A stretch of DNA of 64,000 nt from Pseudoscleropodium purum (Eukaryota > Streptophyta > Bryopsida > Hypnales > Brachytheciaceae). Location: the NCBI GenBank assembly GCA_963969395.1, contig OZ017799.1, forward strand, positions 2,792,501-2,856,500, read 5' to 3'. Below the pieces are notes generated by a model, which saw only the letters and a list, made by a program, of their open reading frames with translations, had not been told where the DNA came from and ran no database searches. Positions within the stretch are counted from its first letter, which is position 1; every line of letters begins with the position of its first letter. Made by a program: the position numbers and the translations under genes. Below are positions 31,791 to 42,948 of the stretch, one piece after another.

Positions 31791-31835
31791 TGTTTCTATT
31801 ATGAAGGTTTCTATTATGAAGGTTTCTATTATGAA
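31791..31835. repeat. 15-bp tandem repeat, three copies
   Basis: Three head-to-tail copies of a unit ending TTTCTATTATGAA; the first differs at its first base. Confidence 0.85.
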
Positions 31836-32781
31836 ATTGTCAAAAACTTTGTTGGATCTTATGACAATTTGAAAAAAAGTGTATATTTTTTTCATGCATT
31901 TTTTTAACAAAGTATGAAAAAACTATGAATTTTCAAAGTGCTAAATTACATATACTCAAAATTGCCCATAGGAATCTTTTATAGAAATTATGTATTAGAC
32001 AAGACTCTAGATGGAGCAATGTTGGAAACAAGGCACAATTAAGTGTGATTACATTATAGGATTTAAAGCAGTGCTCCCTAAATCATTGATGCCCAAAATA
32101 AAACACCTACCTTTGGACCAAAAAGCATCATTGAAATTGTATATTGATTATGCACACCATCAAAATATGACCCTACAAGAGCCTATGGTCAATTTTTAGT
32201 ATACCAATAGAAAAAAATTGAAAATTGGTAATTTGTTTGTAGTGTATCCAACTAATTCATGTTGAAATTTGTTAGACTCTAATTTTACTTTCTAATAAGA
32301 TCCTACATCCAAATCCAATACAAAAAATTTATAATTCATAATAAAAAAATATCTTAGTTGCTGTAAGTAGCAATCATGGATGCACTTACAATGGAGAAAT
32401 TTTTGTTTTTCAAAATTAGGGCACTATTACACCAATATAGAAATCTTTGTAGAAATAATTGTGAAAATCCTTTGGAGATACTTATTGAAGGAATGGTGTA
32501 TATATGGGTGTTTCCTATATATCTTTAAGATTGAATTTAAAAAAATGAATTGCCAATGTTTTTCAATGAATTATCATGTAAAACCATGAAAATTAAATTT
32601 TAAAATTCATCAAAATAGAGCTTTGGTTTTTTGAAACTGAAATTTGGTATGCTTGATTGGAACTATGTAAAATATGAATGTTGATTGTCCAAAACAAAAG
32701 CTATCAACTATATTCTACATCATACAAAGAAAAGTGAATGGTCCATAGTGCTATAATGACATATCTTTATGGTACACCATT

Positions 32782-32909
32782 CACTAGAAGAAATTTGCGT
32801 TGGTCTCAACAAAATTCAAATGAAACGTAGGATTTTGCATTGGAAACAAAAAATCACTAAAAAAACATCATTTGGGTTTTGTTGAGACCAACGTAGATTT
32901 CTTCTAGTG
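32782..32909. mobile_element. CACTA (En/Spm)-like MITE
   Basis: A 128-bp non-coding element with ~40-bp terminal inverted repeats. It begins CACTAGAAGAAAT, ends with the inverse ATTTCTTCTAGTG, and is flanked by a 3-bp ATT duplication (32779-32781 and 32910-32912). CACTA termini plus a 3-bp duplication are the hallmarks of the CACTA superfamily. The arms share the block GTTGGTCTCAACAAAA. Confidence 0.9.
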
Positions 32910-34079
32910 ATTGTAAACTATTGCAAGGGGAGTACAAAAGCCCTGCACTATTACGCTTGCCATACACATGACAAAATTTGGTATAATATTGATCGACTAA
33001 AAGCCTCTAATTGTTTGGTTTGGAATAAATAAAATCTTATGTACACCATAACCAATTCTTTTTCAATGAAGTCAATGGCATTTCTTGGCATCTCACTAGC
33101 TAAGGCATCTTTATTTTAGATTCTTTTTTTGTCTAGATGTATGTAGACAAGGTCAATCACAAGCAAGCACCAACGTATTTGATCAAGAATAGCTAGGATT
33201 GTGAAGAGTGAGAGCATAGATTAATTCAATTATGCGTATCAAGTATGTGGCCTAATACTTTAATACAATTTGTAAAGACTTTAAACATCAATTGCACATT
33301 GGTCCATTCAAAAATTTAAAAAAATTCAAGATTAGAATGTTTTTTTGCCTTATGTTTTGTTGTTGATGCTACAGTCAATTTAAGGTGCATAAGCATGTCA
33401 AATACACATTTTACTACTTTGCTACGCCAAACTTTGGCTTTGGGGTCACCTAGAGGTTAAGAACATGGTCAAGGGGCTAGTCCAAGTTATTTACATGTGT
33501 ATTTAAAATTATAGCTTAGGCCATTCACAATGCACTTGGCAAAATTTATTGTGGCCATTTATATAATTTCCTTTCTTAGTCATAATTTGCCAAGGCCTCT
33601 ATAATTTTTGTTGTTTAGCTTGTTTCTAATTGGCTCTATTTCTTCCATCCAAAGTCTGAATTTTGATATTATTGAGTTTATTTTAAGTGTTTTTAGAGAT
33701 GCTTTCAGAATAATACTCTCAAATTTTAATTCCACACTATCAATCAATCTAAATTTATTTAATTTGTTGGAGTTGTTTGCCGTATGCATTGCAAATGCCT
33801 TTGAAGAGTAATTTAGCAATAAATTTCAAGCAGAAGTTATAAACTATGACTCACAAAATCACATCCATTTGGTTATATCTTAGGGGGCTTTAGAAAACTA
33901 GACAATGAATTCAATATATATGGTCCTTTGTAATTTCATGCCTAAAAATTATAAAAGTTTTAGAAATAAATGGGAACCAATAAATTCAATGTGAGATTAC
34001 TATTGGTATATTTACAAATTATTTTTAATATTTTAAAAATATTCTATGAGTGTCTGTATTGCTTATAGTCTACTAAAAA

Positions 34080-34990
34080 AACACTTTGTTTGCAAGTGTT
34101 TTTTAACCCCTAAAGGACCAAGGTGCATTTTTTGGCAACAAAACTTTTTTGGGCAAGTGTATGTGAGCGGAGATTTCCATATTTTGGCCCAAATTTTAGT
34201 GGAAGGGGTGGACGAGGAATATCTTTGATGTGCACTAAATTTCAAGATATTTGGAATTATGAGTCAAAAGTTATGGCCTAATATGTAGTTTGTTTCTCAA
34301 CTCGGGCAGTCCAAGCAGATCTGAAAATCACTTTTCTCAATAATAAATATTTGAAATTCATTTTTTAGATTTATATATACATAGAAAGTTTTGAATCATT
34401 CCATTTTGATCAATGAGTCAAAAGTTATAAGGTGTTTTAGTTTGTGGGCAATTATGGATTCTCTACTTCAAAATAAACTTTGAAGTTCTTTATTGAACTC
34501 AATTCTTAATACTTTTGAAAAAAAATAAAAAATTTTAGGTGAAGATTGTTTATTACAACATTACAACCATTGAGATTGGCATTTTTCAATTTCATAACTA
34601 AATTATTAACAATTTAGTATTTTGATTCATTCCTTACTTCTTTCTACTTATTATTTTTTTCGTATATGTTGTACAATTCCAAATGATTTGAAATTTTCAA
34701 GCATGTAGCCAACTTGCCTTGAAGAATGAATCTAAAGAATTGCAACCATTTTGAACATTTTCATACAAATGTGACCTTGTGAAGTGCAGCTGCCCAGTTT
34801 TTTTCAGGGCCAAAAAAGTCTTTTTGTCAATTGAAACGCTAATATCTTGCAATCTACGTGGTGGAAATTTCTGAAATTTTTTTCACATCTTTTCAAATTA
34901 TCATAATACAAGATCCTATGGTTGGATTTGCCCAAAAATCTTTTTAAATTTTTTTGGTACTTGTCCTAAACATGGTAGTTTTGGAGCAAG
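34080..34990 (+). repeat. Dispersed repeat copy 1
   Basis: Diverged direct relative of 60990-61800. Shared blocks in order include 'GAGGACAAGGAATATCTTTGAT'-like text, 'AAAGTTAT.GCCTAATATGT', 'TATATGTTGTACAATTCCAA' and 'ATATCTTGCAATC'. No intact coding frame. Confidence 0.7.
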
Positions 34991-36846
34991 TTTGGTGAAA
35001 ACATAGTCAAAGAACTTTAGCAATTAACCCCTAAATGACTAGTCCATTATCATATGGTAAAACTCAGTTGGTGATCTTAATTTAGACTTTAAAATCATAT
35101 ATGATTTTTAATTAAATATTTTTTCTCCATGAGAATATGAGTTATCCATCAATGTAAAATTTATATTATTTTTGTTAATAAATTATGATTTTTCTAACAT
35201 CAATACTAATGAGAAAAAATAAATTCATAATAGAACTAAAAGAATCCAATTATTTAAAAAATTCTCCAATAGATACAAGTAATCATGAGAAAAATTGTCA
35301 ATTTTTTTAATAATTGTTATTATATTTACAATTCAAATATTAGTGGCTCGAGGGGTACACTACCTAGTATATTCAAACATCATGTGTGTTCAAGCCTCTA
35401 TTATATAGGGGCTATGTAGATAGATTTTTTAAATTATATAGGGCCATCTTTAGATAAATTTCTAAACCTATCTTTTTTCATGAACCCTACATTTAATTTT
35501 AAAATTTATCATGTATTAATTTTTTGTACCCTATGTTCATTATTAGTAAAGAATAGGTGCATACTTTCTTACAAACACTTAATTGTATGAAAACTCAAAA
35601 GGAAATATGTCCAAAAATTGTGCATATATGTGATGACATACTTTAGAGAATTAGAAATAGAACCTCATTTGGAAATCCACTTGCAAACAAAGAATGCTTT
35701 GAAATACAAACTACATTCAAACAACAACTACTTCAAAGCAAAAACCATGCAAAGACTTGTCAAAACTAGAAGTGGAACCTTAGTTGGAGAAGTGTAGCTA
35801 TACAAACAACAATTTGAAATACCAACTGCATTCAATCAATAAGTATTTTCAAATACAAACTATGCAAAAACATTTGGGAATTATACAAAAAATGTGAGAA
35901 CTTGTATGAATAGAAGTTGACGTTGCAATGTGCAAAAATGTAACATATGTCTTCACAAACACACCACATGCATGGGAAATGGAGTCCAAAAATTAAAGGC
36001 TAAACAAAGAAAGATCCAGGATTTTGTTTTTAAAATGTAATAGGAAATTGGCCCTTTAACACACATGGAGATCTTGAAAATAGAACACCCCAAGAACCAA
36101 GTAGCCTATAGAGTACATTGACTTGAATGAAGTAACAAGATGCAAAAAATCTACAAATTTGCACAATACAAAGACGATAAAATTAAATGAAGAAATTAAA
36201 ATTTGAATGACAAATTAAAAAATTCAACAATTCTTAGATATAAGTAAGGGCACTACCTCAACACAATGTTCGAGTTACCCAAACATGGAGAGATTGGGCC
36301 GGACCATCTCCCTTTTGCACTAAGATTTTAGTTTGTCCCATCTATTCTAAAGAATACCTCATAGTCGATGCAGGTCTACAACACATAGCTCACCAAGTGG
36401 CATGATCTTTAGTTTCTTAGGACTTTAGCATCAAATCTCCAAAACTTAGAAAAGACATCTACCTTCTAGTCAAATGGCTACAAAACCACCTTTGCATTTC
36501 TAGCCATTCAGAAGTCCATAACAAGTCTACAAGTCTACATTGCTTGTTTGCATCACTTTCTCCTTCTTCCACTCAAATAACATGTACTTTGCAGAATCTA
36601 TTCAATTGCTCCAACTTCTTCTTGACATGCCAATTGTCTTTGGTACCTCCAAAATCAAACATCCACTCTAAAATGCCATTAGATTCAAAGGTGAACCTAA
36701 ACACCTCTAATGTCACAACACTTCTAATCTTGCCAAAGTATTTAGGATTTACAAATTCATCTTTCATCTTCCAACATCCACAAGGTGATCTTTTTGGAAA
36801 TATTAGCAGTCATTCTTCTTTCAAATTGCAAACCTCACAAACTATT

Positions 36847-36912
36847 GTATATAACCTATATTTAACTAATTATGGACAATTGCACAAATTATGGACAAAT
36901 TCATAGTCCATA
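36847..36912 (+). repeat. Left TIR of large element
   Basis: The first 33 bp (GTATATAAC... to ...TTATGGACAA, 36847-36879) match the reverse complement of 50068-50100 with about two mismatches. The left end then has an extra ~20 bp in which ATTATGGACAA is repeated, after which 'CATAGTCCA' resumes the match. Confidence 0.75.
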
Positions 36913-37532
36913 GCCACATTAAAAAAGGTAGAGAACATGCTTCAAATGATTAAAAAGTGTCGGTAGCCCACCCACACCTTGTTCAGAAGAACCGAGGGTA
37001 CAAAAAAAAGTGGATTGTTGTATTTTGGACCGGTTTCTATGCAATAGCAGAACCGGTGCCTATGACCGTGCACCCATCCCGTGCCCATTGACATATAGGC
37101 TGGCAGCCGATAAGACAGCACAGTAAAGTGCGCAAAACCAAAAAGCAGGACAACGAACAAGAAAGATAGAGATATGAGCAAATCGCCTGTGCACTGAAGA
37201 TAAAACAGTTGTAACATGGTCCCTATAGGAGATTCAAATAAATGTGATTTGTCAGCAACCAACGGATACATATTAAAAATGTCAAAATTGACTAGTCATA
37301 AGACTTATAGTCACAACCTATAAGATATGAAGGCACACCCTAAAAGATATGAAGGCACATTCACAAATGAGTAAATATTGTGGATATGCATGTAATCATC
37401 CTGAAGTGAAAACATCCTGTTCAAGAACCATGCGATTGACATGCAGCGAAGCCTTTAGTATCGGCTGGCAGCCGACACTTGCAGCGAGGACTCGGATCCG
37501 TCTAGCAATGTGATGGTGACACAACTCCAGAG

Positions 37533-40500
37533 CTAAACTATTGTATCGGCTGGCAGCCGATAGGTCCGAGGCGATATGTCAGTAATCCTCTCCGCCTTCG
37601 TCTGCATCTCTGTCCAAAGCTGCCCCGCGGCCTCCAGATTCGCAATAGCAGCAGCAACGGATGCCTCCGGGATGACATGAGATGTGGGAGGTCCTTTCTT
37701 TGCATGCGAGGGCATTCTGTGCGAATACAAGACAATGTTGACATGGACCATCTGCGGAAGACAAAGTTCCTTGTGCCATCTTCGGGTCCAGCACTCCCTT
37801 GCAATGAGCGCTTTTGACTCCCTCTTGGCTTTCATCGGAGTCCACCACTCAATTTTAAAATTACCATACGTGGGCCCCGGAGACATGTCCATACATTGGA
37901 GTACCCGTCCCAGCCAGACAGGCAGATGATTGTTGTGACATAGTCGACAAAGAACAAAGTCTCTGAGCAGAACATCCCTGAATGGATTGAATCTCAAGCG
38001 CGGCCTGTCCTTCGCAGGTCCGTAGTATGGAGTGGGATCCCCTTTGTCTTCCGAAGTGGTGTCTACTGAATAATTCTCCTCCGCCCCCTTGTCTACAAAA
38101 GTCGACGTGTGATCTCTTGTCCAATCAGAGAGCGGCCATAATCCTTCTTGAAGCAATGCAAGAGTTTGAGGCAGGGCCGAATTGATCTCCGATTGAATTC
38201 TTTCCCAGTAAGCCACACAGCTTGCCATTTCCTGTGCGTACCGTCTATCTCTGGCCATTCCCGATTTCCAGAACTCAATGAACTTTGCTATTCCATTTTT
38301 GATGAATGTCTGTTTCTCATTACACTCTGTAGCCCTTGCGACTTCCTTTTCTGCATTTCGCCTTCTGGTATTAATGTCCACATTCCCCCAGAGTGCCTTG
38401 AAAGGCACAGGTCGAGGGTCCCCCTGTGGAATATTGGGTTGTCCATTTTCGTCCGCTGTCCACATTTTGACAGGTGCACCAGGAGGCAGCCACGAAGAAT
38501 CTGTGGCCCTGAGCTTGTACCTCATGACCGGCCATCCACGATCCACACCATCCTCCACGACGTAGAACTTGAAGAGGTGTTTATCTCTGAGCCCGATGAT
38601 TTTGTTCACCCCATCATGATGGAAGCCCTTGAAGTATGATTTGAAGTCCGCCACTTCTTGCACGAACTCCGGAATGAAGGCTACAGTCTTCTATGAATCC
38701 ATGAACGCCTTCATGAGATCCGCGAGTACGTATGTGTTCTTCCTTTTGATCAGTTTAGAGAGATAACTGAAGTGCGCATCAATGTCCTCGTGCGTATGCC
38801 CGACAATAAGGAACCCCACTAAAACTTCCTTGAATATGCGCCTGGCAGTGAGCAGTGAGCAGAAAGCCATAAGGAATCGATTTTTGTTGTCCTTTGCTGA
38901 ATTGTCGAGTTGCAAGAACAGTTTCCTCGGAAGTGGGACCTGAGGTCGTCTTGGTCTCGCTGCGTCGATCACCATGTCCGAGGCCTACGAGATTGACGAG
39001 TTGCATCTCAATTTCCTATGAAGCAGAGCCTCGAAGAAGGTGTTTAGCGGTGGAGTCGAGAAGAGGATCTTGGACTCCCGAACAGGTGGTAGTTCTAGGG
39101 CCCTGAGGACCCTGCAGATGGACGAAATTGTGAAATTTGAATCCCCAGGCCAGAGTGATGTGGAGTAATGTGCATACGCGCCATCTCCATGTCCATGTGT
39201 GAGCATTCCAGTACACGAGATTGGTATTTGCCCTAGCCCTGCGGTGGCCTTGGTGATGCGCTGCATCCTCGGAATGGCAGTCTTTGTGGTGTCCATTTTG
39301 TCATGAATAATGCAGAGGAACTCTGATGGATTTTGCACCAACTGCGCGGTCCATCCACTGTATACATTTCTACAAGTGCGCTGGTAATTGAGATGTCTCT
39401 CTCTGTCGTCGACCAGGGCCTGCCACTCATCACAACCTCTTGGATACTTTGCAATGAACTCTACCAGGAAGTCACATTCTGTGCATTTTGAGAAATTGCT
39501 CCCTACCGCCTTGACCTCTACGTTTTTGAAATGAGCATTCCGAAGGCGGCTGATAGCAGACTACGAGACCGGCTTCATATTGCATATTCCATTGACCTGA
39601 AGAACATGACTTCATGGATGAGTTTCCATGGAAGACTATAGAGTTGTATCGGCTGGCAACCGACAGAACTGCAAATGACGGCCTATAGAAAGGAAAGATC
39701 AATGGCTTCTACATTCAAAGTCCAGACATGATTGTATCGGCTGGCAGCCGATAAAAGGACTTTTCTACTGTAGACGAAGAGGCAGATGATGGACTTACAT
39801 AATTGACTTGTTCGCGCATGTGATCCCAATTCATTGCAGAGGGGAGGACCTTGAGATTGTCGACGCGTTTATTTCCAACCATTCTGAACTCGTTTGGCAT
39901 TTTGTCGGCATTGTCGTCGATGATCGTTTTGAGGGTTGCTTGAGCTTGAATTGTTTGTGGCCGTGGCCGTCGGGCCCCCGCATTTCCATGCGAGCCGTTA
40001 ACGGATCCTCCCACGGCCGCAGCCTTGTAAACATGATAGGCCGACCTCGATACCCCGTGAATGATATACCATGCGTTCTCGCAGACGTCTGTATTTGCAA
40101 GAGTAATGAATTTTTTCCCTGGAATAACCCCTGCATGAAGCTGACTCTGCACCGCATACGCTACCTCCCTCCTACTCTCGAATGTACAAGCGAAGAACTT
40201 TCGTCGTATAGACCTCGTGTCCTCCCAGGGAAACGTCTGGCAGCATTTGAGCTTACAGCACTTCTGTGAGCTAACCTTACGTACCTCCGTCTTCGAGGTC
40301 TTCATTTGCAGCCTAGATTGGCTTTCGTGATCCTTGGGAATCACCCTTCCGCGCACAGAGCGGTATGGATTCCTCGGTACCCCCTGCATTCCGTTATCGT
40401 CTGACTCATTCAATAGAGCAGCCTCTGAGCAGAGCGTGACAATTTCAGATAGTAGCCTTCCACCCTGCAACCTTGTGTGTGTGAGCCTCCAGCACATGGT

Positions 40501-41730
40501 TGTCATTTGCAGTTCGTCATTGTCCGATACGAACATGACCCCGACATCCTTGTCGCCCAGGACGCCATCATCGTAGGCCTCATCTGGTAGGCAGACTTGG
40601 ATCATGGCTCTTCCGAGAACCAAGAAGTCGTCATTGAGAAGTTCACAGTATTGATTTCTCCAGAGCGGTCTATCTGGGATTGGAAGCCCAGCTTGCATTC
40701 CATCCGGATGGCCATTATCTCCACTTTGAGTATCAGCTCTAAACGCGTCCGAATGCTCCATGCTGTCAGCAACACTTGTGTCGGACACGACAGTGCCAGA
40801 GGTACTGTAACCATGAACATCGCGGTGATCCTCTGCAGACCCGCGGTTGTCATCGTCGGACGAATAGAGCCTATCATCTCGCTCGTCTTCATCTGATGCA
40901 CTAGGAAGTACTCGCTGTGTTCCCGGATCACATAATTCTACCTGTACATCGTTCGAACTCCCACCACTCTCGTAGTTACCATCGACTTGAGCCTGCATGA
41001 AATGGGTCGTAGGTTCTCCTGTCGGCTGGCAGCCGACAACCTTGGTTATTGGGACGGAGGTCTCGATTGGTCTGACCTTATAACCACTCCAGAGTATTTT
41101 GAATCCAACACAGCGTTTGAGTGTCATGAATTCAGGAATCTCGCAATAAGCACTCTGATCCTGGAAATCATCGACGACGTGCAGTAGCTTCACAACGAGG
41201 AAGAAGCTGTGAGGAACGCGAAAGCCTTCCCAGTAACCCTTCGGAGAGCAATGTACAATTGTACCTACACCAGCATACAACAGATTCGTGCCCACAGTCT
41301 GCAGTAGTGAGACATCCATATTGACAGTGAGTGACAGGAATTGTTGTATGGGTTTTTCATCTGTGGCCACTTGTATCGGCTGCCGGCCAACACCAGCAGA
41401 AGAAGACCCTTCAAACTCTGCATGGGGATAGATGTTCTCTACCTCCCACACGATCGACCTTCCCGGGCAGTGTCGCAGGAACACCATGTCTCCCTCAGGA
41501 AACGGAAGAGGCATATCGAGGTTATTTGGAATGTCTAGGACATGAACGCGTACGAGGTAGGGATCGCGGCTCACCACCCTTTCTACGACCGCCCTTCCGG
41601 AGTAGTATAATCCTTCCAGTGTAAGAGCCACAACAACTCCCTTCTGCATTTTCAGTCTTCCGGAGCCTCCATTTTTCGTGAATGCCTCAATAGGACTCGC
41701 ACCCGATGTCCAGTCATCACATCCACTCAT
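37533..41730 (-). CDS. DUF7869-type transposase-like protein
   Basis: Two exons, 39799-41730 and 37533-39596, joined by a 202-bp intron holding two palindromes (about 1,331 codons). I infer an RNase-H-like transposase. N-terminal half: unrecognised, with a Ser/Asp-rich stretch (about 280-330) and a cysteine-rich CCKLKCCQ region. C-terminal half: KCTECD, then IIHDKMD (about 738-745), QLDN (about 873-876) and GHTHEDID (about 910-917), whose acidic residues are plausible D-D-E catalytic positions, then FVLCRLCHNNHLPVWLGRV, like the family's small C-terminal domain. In-frame TAG codons occur at 39561-39563, 38985-38987 and 38691-38693. The first two could be 3' splice sites (CTCGTAG). The third interrupts a contiguous family block (AFMDS/KTVAF) and needs readthrough, recoding or pseudogenisation. 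Two diverged palindromes (41020, 41374) are translated in exon 1. The frame ends in TAG beside another palindrome (37544). Confidence 0.7.
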
Positions 41731-42948
41731 GATTTGAAATCAGAGTCAGAACCCACAATGTCGGAATCTCTGTCAGACCCGTGATGACCTTATCGGCTAG
41801 CAGCCGATACGTCTGTGTACCTGTTGCTTCACGACCTTTCTGGTACACAAATTGGTATCGGCTGGCAGCCGATACCACTGTCCGTACGGCCAAGCACAGA
41901 GGCAGGACTGTACAGCTAGAACTTTGGGAATCATGCACGAAGCTAGATTTTGCGCTTCCTATGATCTAGGCACTGTCCACAGATGCTCTGACCAGTAAAA
42001 ATAATGAAATGGAAACACATGTGCAACTGAATAGGAAATCCTGAACCTCTGTCAGGCAACTAATTTTCGAGAATGCTCCTGACTACTACTGCAATTAGAA
42101 TCCTACTGCAATTCAAATGTAGCTTGGAGCAATTCAAATCCCACTGCAAATCCTACGTAAGCCTAAACGCCACATAACAACTGTCGAAGAGTGCTTCCTG
42201 AACCCGGAGACTACTCAATGCTGCACTGAACTGAGGTCTACTGAATTCCCTGTCACATTGCATCCCTCATAAACATTCCACAACAAGCCACTGCAATTCC
42301 CTGACGGTTTTTGGACGCTCTGAGTGCGTGTGTGGGGCAAATGAAAATGGAAGTCCTCCAAGATCTGATCCTAGGTGAGCAAGCCTGAAACTGAATTTGG
42401 CGCCTGAAATTTGAATCTGGAAGAGGATGAAGTTGTGGTGATTGCAAGAGAGACAAGTCCGTGCATCGGGAGATCGTGTTGGGAAACGTACGCATCTCTG
42501 CAATGAGTGTTCGTAACTTCCATGTACTTTGCTGGATGTGGAGTACATGCAAACGGATGAAAACCTGCGATGGATGAAATTTATGGAAGAACGGACTCGG
42601 TTTGTCATGATTGCGCCTACCGGCTGGCAGCCGAGGGTTTAGGAGGTATACACCCCTGGCCACTTTCATTTTCTCTCATTTGCCATTTGCGTCTCCTGCT
42701 CTCTCTCTGTTACTCACTCTCTCTCTCACTCACTCTCAGCCTCACTCACTCTCACTTTGCCATTCTTCCTCCTTCAGTCCGGCTTGCAACTGACATCCCG
42801 TCGCAAAGCAAAGGAGCAGCTGATACATCCTAGTGCAGCCGATACGCATTTCTGGCCAGTCGACAGTGAAAGAGAGCGAGGCAAGCGTGATTTTTCAGCA
42901 GCCGACAAGTCATCTTCAGCAGCCGATAAGCGACAGAGTCCATTGGCG
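41731..42948. promoter_or_regulatory. Divergent promoter region of the element
   Basis: A 1.2-kb spacer between the start codons of the two divergent transcription units. It holds palindromes at 41791, 41856 and 42618, a long pyrimidine tract (CT/ACTC repeats, 42691-42778) and four right-arm half-sites (CAGCYGATA or CAGCCGACA at about 42817, 42836, 42899 and 42920) just upstream of the plus-strand ATG. Short frames in it are not supported as genes. Confidence 0.5.
42691..42778. repeat. Pyrimidine-rich tract
   Basis: CTCTCT and CTCACTCA repeats about 170-260 bp upstream of the ParB-like start codon. Such tracts are frequent in plant promoters and 5' leaders. A role here is inferred. Confidence 0.7.

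Larger units (their letters stand above)
28153..36846. other. Gene-poor AT-rich stretch
   Basis: No supported coding region. It holds the 29.1-kb tandem duplication, a 15-bp triplet repeat at 31791-31835, a CACTA-like MITE at 32782-32909 and members of long diverged repeat families: 32380-32770 resembles 52540-52830, and 34080-34990 resembles 60990-61800. Open frames here are short, AT-driven and lack recognisable domains. Confidence 0.5.

Noticed and set aside
36544..36906. 120-codon frame ending in the left terminal repeat
   Set aside because: Compositionally biased, no domain, and it runs into the element end; probably chance.
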